64,000 nucleotides of DNA from Planctomycetota bacterium (GCA_008501825.1 QQUA01000013.1:620001-684000); one strand, 5' to 3'; counted from the first letter of the stretch, positions 17,300 through 26,028 are shown. Numbers and translations are program-made. The notes: a model not told the origin generated them from the sequence alone.

Positions 17300-18625
17300 C
17301 TAACCGCCACTCCATTCATAGCCGGCTTCCATGGCCCCGTGACGCTCTCTAAAGGGCCGGAGATTTTCCGGCAGAATGCGCATGACCTTGGGGGAATGAA
17401 CCGGATGGAGTTTGCGCGTAGACCGGCACCCAGCATACTCCACCGGCAAGGGCGCGTCGCAAAAGGCGCACAGGAAGTGGCGCTCGTGGCGGCCCTCCAC
17501 TCGCCAGGGCACTGGAATGCCCTCCGGCGAGGAAATGCAATTGGTGTTGGGACAAGTCCCCAAGCCGGGATCGGGATCGCCGGCCGGAAGTGGATGCAGG
17601 GCCGGAAGCGACCAGCGATCGGGCCGAAGCAGCGCCAGAAAAACCGCCTGCCGCACGATCGGCCCCATCCGAGTTTGGACGAAATAGCGGGCGCCGGGAG
17701 CCTCGTCCACCGCTTCGGGCAGCTCTTCCCGCCGGGGCAAGGGATGCAGCAGCAAGGTTTGCTTCAACAGCGGATCGGCCAATTGCTCCACTTGCAAGCC
17801 GCCGTAGCCCCGGCTGGCCATCGCTTCTTCCGCTCCTCGCTCCCGCTGCAGCCGGGTCAGATAAAGGGCATCCAAATGGTTCAGCTCCACCTCATCGCGG
17901 CCGAAAAGCTCACCCTGCACCAAAGAGCGGGGTTCGATCAGGGTGGCTTTTTCCTTGCCGGTCCAGGAGCGAAACATCGGGTGGCGAACGCTGCAGCGGC
18001 GGTAATCCACCCGGGCCAGAATGCGATCCAGCACCGCTTCTTCCCAGGCCAGGCCGGGAGCCGGCAGCAGCACCATGCGAGCTCCGAGCAAGCTCAAGCC
18101 CCAGGCCAAACTGCGAGCGGTGCGGCCGTGGTTCAAGTCCCCCATCAGGGCAATGGTGCGCCCTTCGATCTGGCCCCACTCCCGCCACAGGGTGTACAGG
18201 TCCACCAGGGTCTGTGTGGGGTGTCCCAGTCGGCCGTCACCGCCGTTGACTACCGGCACCTCGGCGAATTGGGAAGCCAAGCGGGAGGCGCCGTCGGCAG
18301 GATGTCGCCAAACGATCAAGTCGGCATAGCCGCCGACAGTTCGGGCGGTGTCGCGCAGGCTTTCGCCCTTGCTGGCACTGCTGGTCCGGGGATCGGCCAC
18401 GGTGATGACGCCGGCTCCCAGGCGCAAGGCCGCTGATTCGAAGGACAAGCGGGTCCGAGTCGAGGGCTCCTCGAATACCGTGGCGATCACTCGGCCGCGC
18501 AAGGCGTCCTCAAACTCTCCCGGGCGGGTTTCCACGGCTTTGGCCCGCTCGAAAAAGGCGTGCAAAAAAGCCGGGTTGAAGGCCTCGGCCGAGTGTAGAC
18601 CCGGCATCTCCGGTAGGCGACGCAT
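17300..18625 (-). CDS. pyrB: Aspartate carbamoyltransferase fused to PyrI-type zinc domain
   Basis: The 441-residue enzyme catalyses the committed step of pyrimidine synthesis, carbamoyl phosphate plus aspartate to carbamoyl aspartate. Catalytic-chain motifs are present: the phosphate loop STRTR (residues 55-59), GHPTQTLVDLYT, LLHPLPRREELP and RMGPIVRQAVF. After about residue 340 an extra domain has four cysteines at 358, 363, 386 and 389. This C-x4-C-x22-C-x2-C pattern matches the zinc-binding half of PyrI (C-x4-C-x23-C-x2-C in Escherichia coli), including the CPNTNCIS core. The nucleotide-binding allosteric half of PyrI is absent. Start ATG 18625 lies 14 bases after the upstream stop; ATG 18607 is an alternative. 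Confidence 0.9.
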   Translation of the reverse strand: MRRLPEMPGLHSAEAFNPAFLHAFFERAKAVETRPGEFEDALRGRVIATVFEEPSTRTRLSFESAALRLGAGVITVADPRTSSASKGESLRDTARTVGGYADLIVWRHPADGASRLASQFAEVPVVNGGDGRLGHPTQTLVDLYTLWREWGQIEGRTIALMGDLNHGRTARSLAWGLSLLGARMVLLPAPGLAWEEAVLDRILARVDYRRCSVRHPMFRSWTGKEKATLIEPRSLVQGELFGRDEVELNHLDALYLTRLQRERGAEEAMASRGYGGLQVEQLADPLLKQTLLLHPLPRREELPEAVDEAPGARYFVQTRMGPIVRQAVFLALLRPDRWSLPALHPLPAGDPDPGLGTCPNTNCISSPEGIPVPWRVEGRHERHFLCAFCDAPLPVEYAGCRSTRKLHPVHSPKVMRILPENLRPFRERHGAMEAGYEWSGG

Positions 18626-18638
18626 GCTGCTTCGGATC

Positions 18639-19700
18639 TTACTTCGCTCCGGTCTCGGAAAGAAGCCGGCGCAGGCGAAGTCTTCGTTCCTGGCCAAAGG
18701 GAATCCAGGCGTCGCCGGGAGGAGGCGGACCCAGCGGTTGGAGCAAAGCCGTTTCCAAGCGGTCGATCAAAGCCAAACCTTCCTGGAGGGCGCTGCCCCG
18801 AAGCCAAATGCCGCCGAACCGGTCCTCCGGCGACCAAGCTTCCGGAAGATCGGCCCGATGAAGCAGGCGCGGCCCCGGTGGACCGGACCGAAGCCAGGAA
18901 GCCGCTTCGTTCCAATCGGGTTCCCGGGCGGCGTCGAATACCCACAACACCTGCCAAGCCCCTTGCAACCAAAGTTGGTTTTGAGCCACCGCTTGCCGAT
19001 CGCTGCCGGCGGCTTGGCGCCAAAAACCGGCGGTATCCACCAGGCGGGCGGGAAAGCGAAACCCAGGCGGCCCGATCACCACCGAGGCCTCGATGCCGTC
19101 GCGAGTGGTTCCGGGATGAGGCGACACCGTGACCCGGCGCTGCTGCAGCCAGGTGTTGAACAAAGTCGATTTGCCGGCATTGGCCGGCCCGGCCAAAACG
19201 ATGCGGGGAGGCGCCTCCAGCAGCTCCGCCCAGCTTTCCCAGGCCAGACTGGCCCGAATCCATGCGGCCAGGGCGGCCGGATCCTGCCTTCGGCTCTCGA
19301 GTTCCCGCTCAAAGGCGCCGCCTCGAAGCCGGCTACTCAGGCGAGCCGTCCAAGCCGTCTTGGCCTGAAGGAATCGGTTTTCATCTTCATCCTCCCAACC
19401 GGCCTTCGACTCTTTCCAGGCCAGGGCAGCAAGCCGCTGCCGAAAAGCTTGGGCGACGCCGTAGCCGCCATGGAGATGGACTTCGAGTCGCTCGCCACCC
19501 TCGGGGGCCGGCCGCCGCCAGAGCAGGACTTGGTCCAGGACTTCCCCGTCCCCCTGTTTCAGGACCGCCAAGGTCGGCCGATCCATCGGCGGCAGCTCCC
19601 GGCCCAGGAAGGCTTCCATCGCCGCCGCAGTTCCCTGCAATTCCCAAAGGGAGAGAGCGGCGGCTCCCGCCCCGCTCAAAGGACGAAAACGAGGGCTCAA
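18639..19700 (-). CDS. Shortened MnmE/TrmE-like GTPase
   Basis: The 353-residue protein resembles MnmE, which with MnmG modifies U34 of tRNAs. Residues 8-95 match a reduced MnmE N-terminal domain (SGAGAAALSLWELQG; EVHLHGGYGVAQAF). A helical region and an inserted G domain follow: P-loop GPANAGKST (171-179), PGTTRD (196-201) and DTAG (222-225). The G4 motif is HRAD (281-284) in place of NKAD. The C-terminal C-[IVL]-G-K motif with the catalytic cysteine is missing, and the chain ends at SETGAK, about 100 residues shorter than usual MnmE. TTG at 19700 overlaps the coaX stop. It may be a degenerate MnmE, or an MnmE-derived GTPase with another role. Confidence 0.75.
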   Translation of the reverse strand: MSPRFRPLSGAGAAALSLWELQGTAAAMEAFLGRELPPMDRPTLAVLKQGDGEVLDQVLLWRRPAPEGGERLEVHLHGGYGVAQAFRQRLAALAWKESKAGWEDEDENRFLQAKTAWTARLSSRLRGGAFERELESRRQDPAALAAWIRASLAWESWAELLEAPPRIVLAGPANAGKSTLFNTWLQQRRVTVSPHPGTTRDGIEASVVIGPPGFRFPARLVDTAGFWRQAAGSDRQAVAQNQLWLQGAWQVLWVFDAAREPDWNEAASWLRSGPPGPRLLHRADLPEAWSPEDRFGGIWLRGSALQEGLALIDRLETALLQPLGPPPPGDAWIPFGQERRLRLRRLLSETGAK

Positions 19701-20419
19701 GTCGGAGCCCAAAGGCTCAGCCCCTCCAGGACCAAATCGTCGGCACCTTCCCAGTCGGGTCCCAAGTGAAACTGGAGGCGGGGTCCGTCGCCTCCGCTGT
19801 AAAACCGCTTGCAAGGCTGGCCGAGGGCGGCTTCGAAGCGCTTCGCTTGGGCCTCCAAACCGGCGGCCAGATGTCCGGCCAAACCGGAGGCCAGGGCTTG
19901 CGCGGTGGTTTCGGGAATGCGGCGGGCAAAATCGGCAGGCAGATCCTCCGCCGCCGTTCCCAAATGAGGACAAGCTTCGGACAAGGCCGCTTCCTGCAGG
20001 CCGAGGCCGGCGCCGATGGCTCCACCGCGAAACTCCCCCGACCCGTCGACCACGTCCAAGGTCCAGGCAGTACCCAAATCCGCCACCAAGCAGGGAAGCC
20101 GATTACGACTCCAAGCGGCAAAAGCGGCCAAAACCCGATCGCTTCCGGTGCCTTGGCTGTGAACCGAAATCGGCCAATTTCCCGGGCCGGCCTGGTGCAG
20201 TTTTTTGGCGGCCAGCGGGCCGGCGAGCAATTGCGGCAAAAACGCCGGATTGGTGCTACTGAGACGGACTTCCGCGGCTTCGGCGGCAACCGCCGGCAAC
20301 GCGGTCAAACTCTCGGCCAAGGTCCAGGTCTGGACCGGTCCGTGGCCTCCGGGCCGCCGAAACATAGCCGCCTTCAAGCGCCGATTGCCCAGATCGAGGA
20401 GCAGTACGCCGCCGGCCAT
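19697..20419 (-). CDS. coaX: Type III pantothenate kinase
   Basis: The 240-residue ASKHA-fold enzyme performs the first step of coenzyme A synthesis, ATP-dependent phosphorylation of pantothenate. The phosphate loop LLLDLGNRRLK is at residues 6-16, the pantothenate/dimer motif GTGSDRVLAA near 92, and the second Asp motif VADLGTAWTLD near 112, followed by FRGGAIGAGLGLQ. Its length is somewhat below the usual 255. The gene starts 13 bases after the PDZ protein stop, and its TGA overlaps the TTG start of the MnmE-like gene, so the run from PDZ gene to pyrB looks like one transcription unit. Confidence 0.9.
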   Translation of the reverse strand: MAGGVLLLDLGNRRLKAAMFRRPGGHGPVQTWTLAESLTALPAVAAEAAEVRLSSTNPAFLPQLLAGPLAAKKLHQAGPGNWPISVHSQGTGSDRVLAAFAAWSRNRLPCLVADLGTAWTLDVVDGSGEFRGGAIGAGLGLQEAALSEACPHLGTAAEDLPADFARRIPETTAQALASGLAGHLAAGLEAQAKRFEAALGQPCKRFYSGGDGPRLQFHLGPDWEGADDLVLEGLSLWAPT

Positions 20420-20432
20420 GGCCCGCCCAGAA

Positions 20433-21404
20433 TCAACGGCTGGGCATGCGATAGCTCAAAGTCCGCACCCGACCCGCGCGCAGGACTTCGACTTCGAACC
20501 GGGGAGTCCCCTCTTGTTCCCGGAACCAGTCCATCACCTCCTTGCGGTCGCGGGCGGGAAAGCCGTTGACGCTGAGAATGACGTCTTCGCCCTTCAGGCC
20601 TTGGCGAGAGAAAACCGATCCTTTCTGCAGCTTGCTGATTCGCAAACCTTGCCGGCCTTGGGCGTCTTTGAAGGGGCTGACCGAAACTTGAGCCAGGACC
20701 TGGTCTTCATCCAATTCGGCCATGGCATCCAAATCTTCGGTGCCGACTTCCCATTCGTTGTAGCGCACCAGGCGGGTTTCCCGGGGCGGCGGCGGTTTCG
20801 GAATTCCCCGGCTTTCACTATCGGAAACCAATCTCACCGAAGGCGAATCCACTTTGTAGGAAGGCATCTTCAAAGTGAACCGGGTATCCGGTTTGTCCAC
20901 CACTTGCAGGTCGACCTCGCGCTCGCGAATGGCAAGTACTTGAATGGAAAGACCGGGCTTGTTCTCCGGCTGAAACACTTCGTCAATGGCGTAGAAATCC
21001 CCGGGAGCCCGATTCTCGGTGGCCTGGGCGTCAGTCGGTTGGATATAGGCCTTGGAAGCCTTGGGGTTCGCCGCACGATGCTGCACGAAAAGCAGCCGCA
21101 GGTCATCCTCGCCAATCACCGGCGGAGGCAGGACCGGACCGGTGTTTTGACTGTTTTCCCGGACCTTGGGCCGGTTTTCGGTGATGTCCAAGCTGTGCAG
21201 GATGTCGTAATCGCTCTTCGATCCCAAATGTCCTTGGACGTCCCCCACCTTGGGAGGCTTGAAGCCTTCCTTCCACTTGGCGATGTTGAACCCCTGCCGT
21301 AGTTGTTCCTGATTCTGGAAGTAGTCGTAGAAGGCTTTGCCGAAGCTGCCTACGCAGGCCAGCCCGACCAGGATGAAGACCAATCGAAGGAGGCGGTAAC
21401 TCAA
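20433..21404 (-). CDS. Membrane-anchored PDZ protein, GspC-like
   Basis: The 323-residue protein starts at TTG and has one N-terminal membrane helix (residues 5-23, LLRLVFILVGLACVGSF). A long proline- and charge-rich periplasmic region follows, then a C-terminal PDZ domain from about residue 250 (GLRISKLQKGSVFSRQGL, then EDVILSVNGFPA). The topology (one membrane helix, linker, PDZ at the end) is that of GspC, the inner-membrane clamp of type II secretion, although no other gsp gene is adjacent. It could instead be a regulator of another envelope machine. The pseudopilin and prepilin peptidase genes elsewhere in the window fit a secretion role. Confidence 0.65.
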   Translation of the reverse strand: MSYRLLRLVFILVGLACVGSFGKAFYDYFQNQEQLRQGFNIAKWKEGFKPPKVGDVQGHLGSKSDYDILHSLDITENRPKVRENSQNTGPVLPPPVIGEDDLRLLFVQHRAANPKASKAYIQPTDAQATENRAPGDFYAIDEVFQPENKPGLSIQVLAIREREVDLQVVDKPDTRFTLKMPSYKVDSPSVRLVSDSESRGIPKPPPPRETRLVRYNEWEVGTEDLDAMAELDEDQVLAQVSVSPFKDAQGRQGLRISKLQKGSVFSRQGLKGEDVILSVNGFPARDRKEVMDWFREQEGTPRFEVEVLRAGRVRTLSYRMPSR

Positions 21405-21481
21405 TGCCTTGCCGCCCGGAGGCGGGGGTTAGGAGGACCAAGTTTCCCAGGGGCCGCCGTGCCCTGTCTAGTCCTCTACGA

Positions 21482-22507
21482 CTAAAGACGGGCAGAACTT
21501 CCGTTTTCTTCCCTTTCCAAAAGTGAATTCCAAGCCTGCAAGACCTTCAGCTTCAGCCCCTCCAAACCGGTGCCGACCACCGAAGAAATCGCCAGAACCG
21601 GCACTCCGGCAGCTTCTTGCAGGGCTAAGGCTCGGTCGTGCCCGGCCTGGTCTTCGACCTTGGTGGCCAGCAACAACCAGGGGCGCTGGGCCAAGACCGG
21701 GCTGTAGGCCTCCAATTCCCCCCGGATCACCTGCCAATCGGCAATCGGATCTTCGGCCTCGGCACTGCAGTCGACCAAATGCAACAGCATGCGAGTCCGC
21801 TCCACGTGACGCAGGAATTGATGGCCGAGGCCTTTGCCCTCCGAAGCCCCTTCGATCAATCCGGGGATGTCGGCCAAGACCAGGGATTCCAGCGGGGCTC
21901 CGAGCTCCCAAATGCCCAAGTTCGGGTCCAGGGTGGTAAAGGGATAGTCCGCCACCTTCGGCTGGGCCGCGGTCAGGCGCCTCAACAAGGTGCTCTTGCC
22001 GGCATTGGGCAAGCCAACCAATCCCAGATCCGCCACCAGTTTCAATACCAAGCGGACCTTGCGCTGCTCGCCGTCCTTGCCTTTTTCGAAATGCCGCGGC
22101 GCCTGATTGGTGGCACTGGCGAAGCGAGCATTGCCGCGGCCGCCCTTTCCGCCTCGGGCCAATAGCAGGCGGGCTCCTTCCCGATCCAAATCGGCCAGCA
22201 AGTTGCCGTGTTCGAAATCCAATACCTGGGTACCCACCGGCACCGGCACCTCTACGTTCTCGCCTCTGCGCCCGGAGCGGTGATTGCCCTCCCCCGGCCG
22301 GCCGTTTCCGGCTCGAGCCACCCGCTGCCGGGAAATGGCGAAAAGGGAACTTTGGTTGACCGCCGCTTGTAGATAAACGTCGCCGCCATCGCCTCCATCG
22401 CCGCCGTCCGGACCGCCGAAGGCGACGTATTTTTCTCGCCGCATGGAACTGCACCCATCCCCTCCACGGCCGGCCAAGGCCTGGAGCACGGCTTCGTCCC
22501 GGAACAT
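21482..22507 (-). CDS. obgE: GTPase Obg, ribosome assembly
   Basis: This 341-residue GTPase binds the 50S precursor and links ribosome maturation to growth state. The glycine-rich Obg fold occupies residues 1-155 (GRGGDGCSS; FGGPDGGDGGDGGDV; LARGGKGGRGNARFAS). The G domain has GLPNAGKST, DIPGLIEGA and ATKVEDQ in place of NKxD. There is no C-terminal OCT domain; the chain ends soon after the G domain. ATG 22507 is chosen because homologues begin MFxDEA and the upstream part of the frame overlaps a terminator. Placement after rplU-rpmA is the common bacterial order, but here a terminator intervenes. Confidence 0.95.
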   Translation of the reverse strand: MFRDEAVLQALAGRGGDGCSSMRREKYVAFGGPDGGDGGDGGDVYLQAAVNQSSLFAISRQRVARAGNGRPGEGNHRSGRRGENVEVPVPVGTQVLDFEHGNLLADLDREGARLLLARGGKGGRGNARFASATNQAPRHFEKGKDGEQRKVRLVLKLVADLGLVGLPNAGKSTLLRRLTAAQPKVADYPFTTLDPNLGIWELGAPLESLVLADIPGLIEGASEGKGLGHQFLRHVERTRMLLHLVDCSAEAEDPIADWQVIRGELEAYSPVLAQRPWLLLATKVEDQAGHDRALALQEAAGVPVLAISSVVGTGLEGLKLKVLQAWNSLLEREENGSSARL

Positions 22508-22553
22508 GGTTTCGGTGCGGCCCAAGATCGGTCTCCGAAAAAAGGGGAGGGAT

Positions 22554-22586
22554 GAAAAAAACAGGCGGGTGATCACACCCGCCTGA
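22554..22586 (-). terminator. Intrinsic terminator between rpmA and obgE
   Basis: On the minus strand a 10-bp perfect stem CAGGCGGGTG/CACCCGCCTG with a 4-base loop is directly followed by seven T. It ends the rplU-rpmA unit and leaves obgE to read-through or a promoter within the 46 bases that follow. Confidence 0.9.
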
Positions 22587-22669
22587 AGGATTCCGCCTTG
22601 GATTTTTTCATCCCGAAACCGGGATGCCCTTCAGCGAAATCAAGAACTAGGCTTGGAAGCGGAGATTCC

Positions 22670-22924
22670 TTAGGAATCGCTTTCCAGAGGCATCACCGAA
22701 ACCCGCCTCCGGGTGCCAAATTCAACGGTGCCGGCACGCAGAGCGAACAGGGTGTAATCGCGGCCGACGCCGACTCCCTTGCCCGGGTGGAATTGGGTAC
22801 CGCATTGGCGCACCAAAATCTCACCGGCGTTCACGTATTGGCCGCCGTAACGCTTCACGCCCCGGAATTGGGGGTTGGAATCGCGACCGTTTTTACTGGA
22901 ACCACCACCTTTTTTATGAGCCAT
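22670..22924 (-). CDS. rpmA: Ribosomal protein L27
   Basis: The 84-residue protein begins [16 protein letters not shown], the conserved N-terminus that reaches the peptidyl transferase centre of the 50S subunit. There is no Firmicute-type cleavable N-terminal extension. It lies 47 bases after rplU and is followed by a strong terminator. Confidence 0.97.
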   Translation of the reverse strand: MAHKKGGGSSKNGRDSNPQFRGVKRYGGQYVNAGEILVRQCGTQFHPGKGVGVGRDYTLFALRAGTVEFGTRRRVSVMPLESDS

Positions 22925-22971
22925 GGGTCTTGTCCTGGAAGTTTCGGGAAACGAGTCGAGCCGGGGAGAAC

Positions 22972-23289
22972 TTAAGCGCGGATCTCCTTGATCCGGACCT
23001 TGGTGTAGCGTTGCCGATGGCCGGTGCGCTTGCGACTGTGCTTGCGGCGCCGGAAAGTCGCGACGTAGATCTTGTTGTCCTGGACTTCACCCAAGACTTC
23101 AGCCACGACCGAAGCGCCAGCCACTTGAGGCTTGCCGACTTCGACGCTGCCGTCTTCTTTCTTCAGCAGTTGCACGCAATCAAACACGTGCTCGCTGCCT
23201 TGCTCGGCTCCGGACAGTAGGTCGATCCACAACTCCTGACCGGGGGTCAGGGTCAGGCTCCGGGAGCGGTCTTGAACGATGGCGTACAC
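22972..23289 (-). CDS. rplU: Ribosomal protein L21
   Basis: The 105-residue 50S protein starts at GTG (23289) and reads [19 protein letters not shown]; its C-terminal half has the family motif [17 protein letters not shown]. It leads the rplU-rpmA unit, which has its own promoter about 30 bases upstream. Confidence 0.96.
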   Translation of the reverse strand: MYAIVQDRSRSLTLTPGQELWIDLLSGAEQGSEHVFDCVQLLKKEDGSVEVGKPQVAGASVVAEVLGEVQDNKIYVATFRRRKHSRKRTGHRQRYTKVRIKEIRA

Positions 23290-23318
23290 GGGGTGTCCCT
23301 CTCAAATTCGAGCGGAAG

Positions 23319-23347
23319 AGTCTACCGGCGAAGGGCGATGGCGGCAA
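23319..23347 (-). promoter_or_regulatory. Sigma70-like promoter for rplU-rpmA
   Basis: On the minus strand TTGCCG (23342-23347) and TAGACT (23319-23324) are 17 bases apart, placing a transcription start near 23312, about 23 bases before the GTG of rplU. The -10 is identical to that of the rpsL promoter. Confidence 0.6.
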
Positions 23348-23403
23348 GCCTCTCCCGACCCTTTGCTTAAGACCGGAGGCGGCAGCCCGGCCATTTCCCC
23401 TTT

Positions 23404-24966
23404 TCAAGAGGAGGCGGATTTTTCCACCACCGGATCGCCAGGGGAAATCTGCGCATCCGGGCGGACTTCGATTTCCAGGTCCAAGGCCTGCAAAACCTCG
23501 CCGTGGAGCTGTTGCAAACTCTCCACCACTTCCGGATGGGCCCGCAGCCGCACCGCCCCCTGGCTGCTGCGGAGTTTGCGCAAAGCCCGCATGGCCCCGC
23601 CCCAATGGGCTTGCCGGCTGCCTGAGCCGGAACAACAGGGACAGGGGGATTCGGTCGCCCGAGGAAGTCCGGTTCCTTGTCGGCGTCGGGTGAGAGCCAT
23701 GAGACCGAACGCCCCTAGGCGGCCGACTTTCAAGCGCGCCCGGTCCCGGCGCAGGGCTTTCTTGAACGCGACTTCCACCGCCTTGCGATTCGGGCCTTGT
23801 TGCAGGTCGATGAAATCCACCACCAAAATGCCGCCCAAGTCTCGCAACCGAATTTGCCGAGCGACTTCTTCGGCGGCGAGCAGATTGGCTTCCAAAGCGG
23901 TTTCTTCCAAACTGCCTTTGTCGATTCGCCCGCTGTTGACGTCGATGGCGGTAAGCGCTTCGGTTTCGTGAATGACCACGGAAGCGCCATGGCCGACCGG
24001 CACTCGATTGCGCAATAAAACTTGATAGTCCCGTTCCAAATCGAAAGCTTCGAAGATCGGCCGGCTTTTTTCATAAGCTTGAACTTGCAGGGAGCTTTGT
24101 GGCGCATATTCGTGCAGGAAGCGCTCCACTTCCTGATGAGCCTGGGGATGGTCGACCCAAACTTGTTCCAAATCGGTGGTGTATAGATCTCGCACCGCTC
24201 GCACCACCGCCGATTCCTCCGCCAACAAAAGGGCCGGCGCCTTGGCATCTGCAATCGCTTTCCCAACCGCCTGCCAGCGGGCGACCAAATGTTCCATATC
24301 CCGTTGCAGTTCTTCCAACTCGCAACCCACCGCTGCGGTGCGGGTGATGAAGCCCAAATCGTCGGGAACCGAACAGGCCCGCACCAATTGCCGCAAGCGT
24401 TTGCGTTCGGCTCCATCCTCGATGCGCCGGCTGACTCCGACTTTGGCCAAAGTCGGCATCAAGACCAACAGCCTGCCGGCCAATGAAACCAAGGTGGTCA
24501 ACGTGGCGCCTTTCCCGCGCACCGCATCGCGCAGGACCTGCACCACCAATTTTTGACCCGGTCGCAGGATGTCACCGATGTTCTTCTTGGCTGCAGCATC
24601 CGAATTCGATTTGGCGAATCCGGCTTGCGTTTCCAAGCCATCTGGATCCAAGGACAAATCCCCTACCGTGCTGCCGGCCACGGTAAAAGGATCGACCCCG
24701 TCTTCGGCATAGCCGGGATGAAGATTGCCGACATGAAGAAAACCGGCCCGGCGATCTCCGAAATCAATGAAGGCTGCATCCAGCCCCGGCTCGACCTGGC
24801 GAACTTCTCCCAAGTAAAGGTTGCCGACTTTGGAGGCTTCCCCACCCCGAGCCCAGCGCAAGTCTTGCAAGCAACCGTTCCCGGCTACGGCAACCCGGAC
24901 TTCCTCCGGATCGCGATGATTGACCACCAGGACTTTGGATGCCATTTGTCCGGGAAACGATTTCAT
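23404..24966 (-). CDS. rng: Ribonuclease E/G
   Basis: The 520-residue endoribonuclease processes rRNA and tRNA precursors and decays mRNA. An S1-like domain is split around KVGNLYLGEVRQV and AFIDFGDRRAGFLHVGNL, with an insertion of about 60 residues before DILRPGQKLVVQV. The catalytic aspartates lie in LTAIDVNSGR and LVVDFIDLQ. The zinc-link CPCCSGSG is near residue 430. It lacks the long C-terminal scaffold of RNase E, so it is of RNase G size. The start is given as ATG 24966; ATG 24945 is equally possible. It follows the DUF2344 gene by 42 bases, a frequent bacterial neighbourhood. Confidence 0.95.
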   Translation of the reverse strand: MKSFPGQMASKVLVVNHRDPEEVRVAVAGNGCLQDLRWARGGEASKVGNLYLGEVRQVEPGLDAAFIDFGDRRAGFLHVGNLHPGYAEDGVDPFTVAGSTVGDLSLDPDGLETQAGFAKSNSDAAAKKNIGDILRPGQKLVVQVLRDAVRGKGATLTTLVSLAGRLLVLMPTLAKVGVSRRIEDGAERKRLRQLVRACSVPDDLGFITRTAAVGCELEELQRDMEHLVARWQAVGKAIADAKAPALLLAEESAVVRAVRDLYTTDLEQVWVDHPQAHQEVERFLHEYAPQSSLQVQAYEKSRPIFEAFDLERDYQVLLRNRVPVGHGASVVIHETEALTAIDVNSGRIDKGSLEETALEANLLAAEEVARQIRLRDLGGILVVDFIDLQQGPNRKAVEVAFKKALRRDRARLKVGRLGAFGLMALTRRRQGTGLPRATESPCPCCSGSGSRQAHWGGAMRALRKLRSSQGAVRLRAHPEVVESLQQLHGEVLQALDLEIEVRPDAQISPGDPVVEKSASS

Positions 24967-25008
24967 GGGGGCACTCGCGGCAAGGGCGGGGGATGCCGCG
25001 AAAGGGAA

Positions 25009-25707
25009 TTATGCAGCCTCTTCCGACCGGGGACAGCTTTGGCCGAGGGCTCGATATCCGGCTAAGGCTTCGGCTCGCGCCACCGCCAACCGCCGTACTT
25101 GGAGTTCCAGCGGCAAAGTCTCCAACGCCAATAAGCCGATCAAGACCTTTTTCGGCGAAAGCAAATTCTGCCCGGGAAGGCTCTGCAGCTCCAAAACCCA
25201 ACCCTCGGCGCTGACTCCAAATTGGACCGGCTGTTCTCCATTTTGTTTTCGCCAGGCGGCCAGCCTTTCCGCGCACAGAGCTTCATTGGCGGCCAAAGAT
25301 TGAACGCAATCCCCTTTCAAGGCGTAGACCCGAAAAGCCGGAGCCTGCGGCTTGCCGGCGAAAGGAAAGGCTTGCACCACTTCGATTCCCGGAGGTGCCT
25401 CTCCGATCAACCGACGCAAGATTTCAAAGCTGGCCATCGGCGTGGAAAGCTCTACCCAAAACCGCTCCGCTTCCGAAGCCCAACCCAAAGGCAGGGCTTC
25501 TTCAAATTGCAATTTCGGCCGGGGATGAAAACCTTGACTGTAAGCCAACGGTAAAAAGGCGCGGCGCAAACTTCGAATCCAAGCTTCTTGCAAATCCAAA
25601 TGAGAAAGGAAGCGGGCCACGCCGTCTTTGCGAAACACCACGCAATACCGGGCTATCGGCAGCCTTTGGGATTTCGATTTGGATCCGGACCGGCGTTTTT
25701 TGTTCAA
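25009..25707 (-). CDS. DUF2344 / radical-SAM-linked protein
   Basis: The 232-residue protein belongs to the TIGR03936/DUF2344 family, often encoded beside a TIGR03960 radical SAM protein and rng. Diagnostic stretches are RYCVVFRKDGVARFLSHLDL, YSQGFHPRPKLQFEEALPLG and PFAGKPQAP. The radical SAM partner is not in this window, which is unusual because the two are normally adjacent or fused. The start is TTG overlapping the HPr stop codon (TTGA). The molecular function is not established; its company with rng and ribosomal genes suggests an RNA-related role. Confidence 0.85.
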   Translation of the reverse strand: MNKKRRSGSKSKSQRLPIARYCVVFRKDGVARFLSHLDLQEAWIRSLRRAFLPLAYSQGFHPRPKLQFEEALPLGWASEAERFWVELSTPMASFEILRRLIGEAPPGIEVVQAFPFAGKPQAPAFRVYALKGDCVQSLAANEALCAERLAAWRKQNGEQPVQFGVSAEGWVLELQSLPGQNLLSPKKVLIGLLALETLPLELQVRRLAVARAEALAGYRALGQSCPRSEEAA

Positions 25708-25997
25708 CTTCCAGCCTCGGTTTTGCCCTCACCCAGATCTCCGGCAATCAACTCGGCCAAGGCTTCCGCCACCTGGTCGGCATCGGCGCCTTCCGCTTCG
25801 ATGCGCACTTCCGCTCCCTGAGCGGCTCCCAAAGTCATGACCGAAAGAATGCTGCGAGCATTGGCCACCCGCCCGTCATAGACCAACCTGACCTCGGCCC
25901 GGAACTGTTGGGTCAGGGTCACGATGGCGTGGCTGGGCCGGGCGTGGATGCCATGGGGATTCGACACCACGACCTGGCGAATGATGGCCTCGGTCAT
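25704..25997 (-). CDS. ptsH: HPr-type phosphocarrier protein
   Basis: The 97-residue protein has the phosphorylation site NPHGIHARPS with active His18, and the regulatory serine in NARSILSVMTLGA (Ser49), the site used by HPr kinase in other bacteria. ATG 25997 is used because the longer open frame upstream lies inside ptsN. It follows EIIA(Ntr) by 31 bases. No sugar permease or Enzyme I is nearby, so it is likely part of a regulatory nitrogen-type phosphotransfer chain rather than sugar uptake. Confidence 0.93.
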   Translation of the reverse strand: MTEAIIRQVVVSNPHGIHARPSHAIVTLTQQFRAEVRLVYDGRVANARSILSVMTLGAAQGAEVRIEAEGADADQVAEALAELIAGDLGEGKTEAGS

Positions 25998-26028
25998 GGA
26001 ACGGCTGGCCGCCTGCGCAGCTCGGGGA

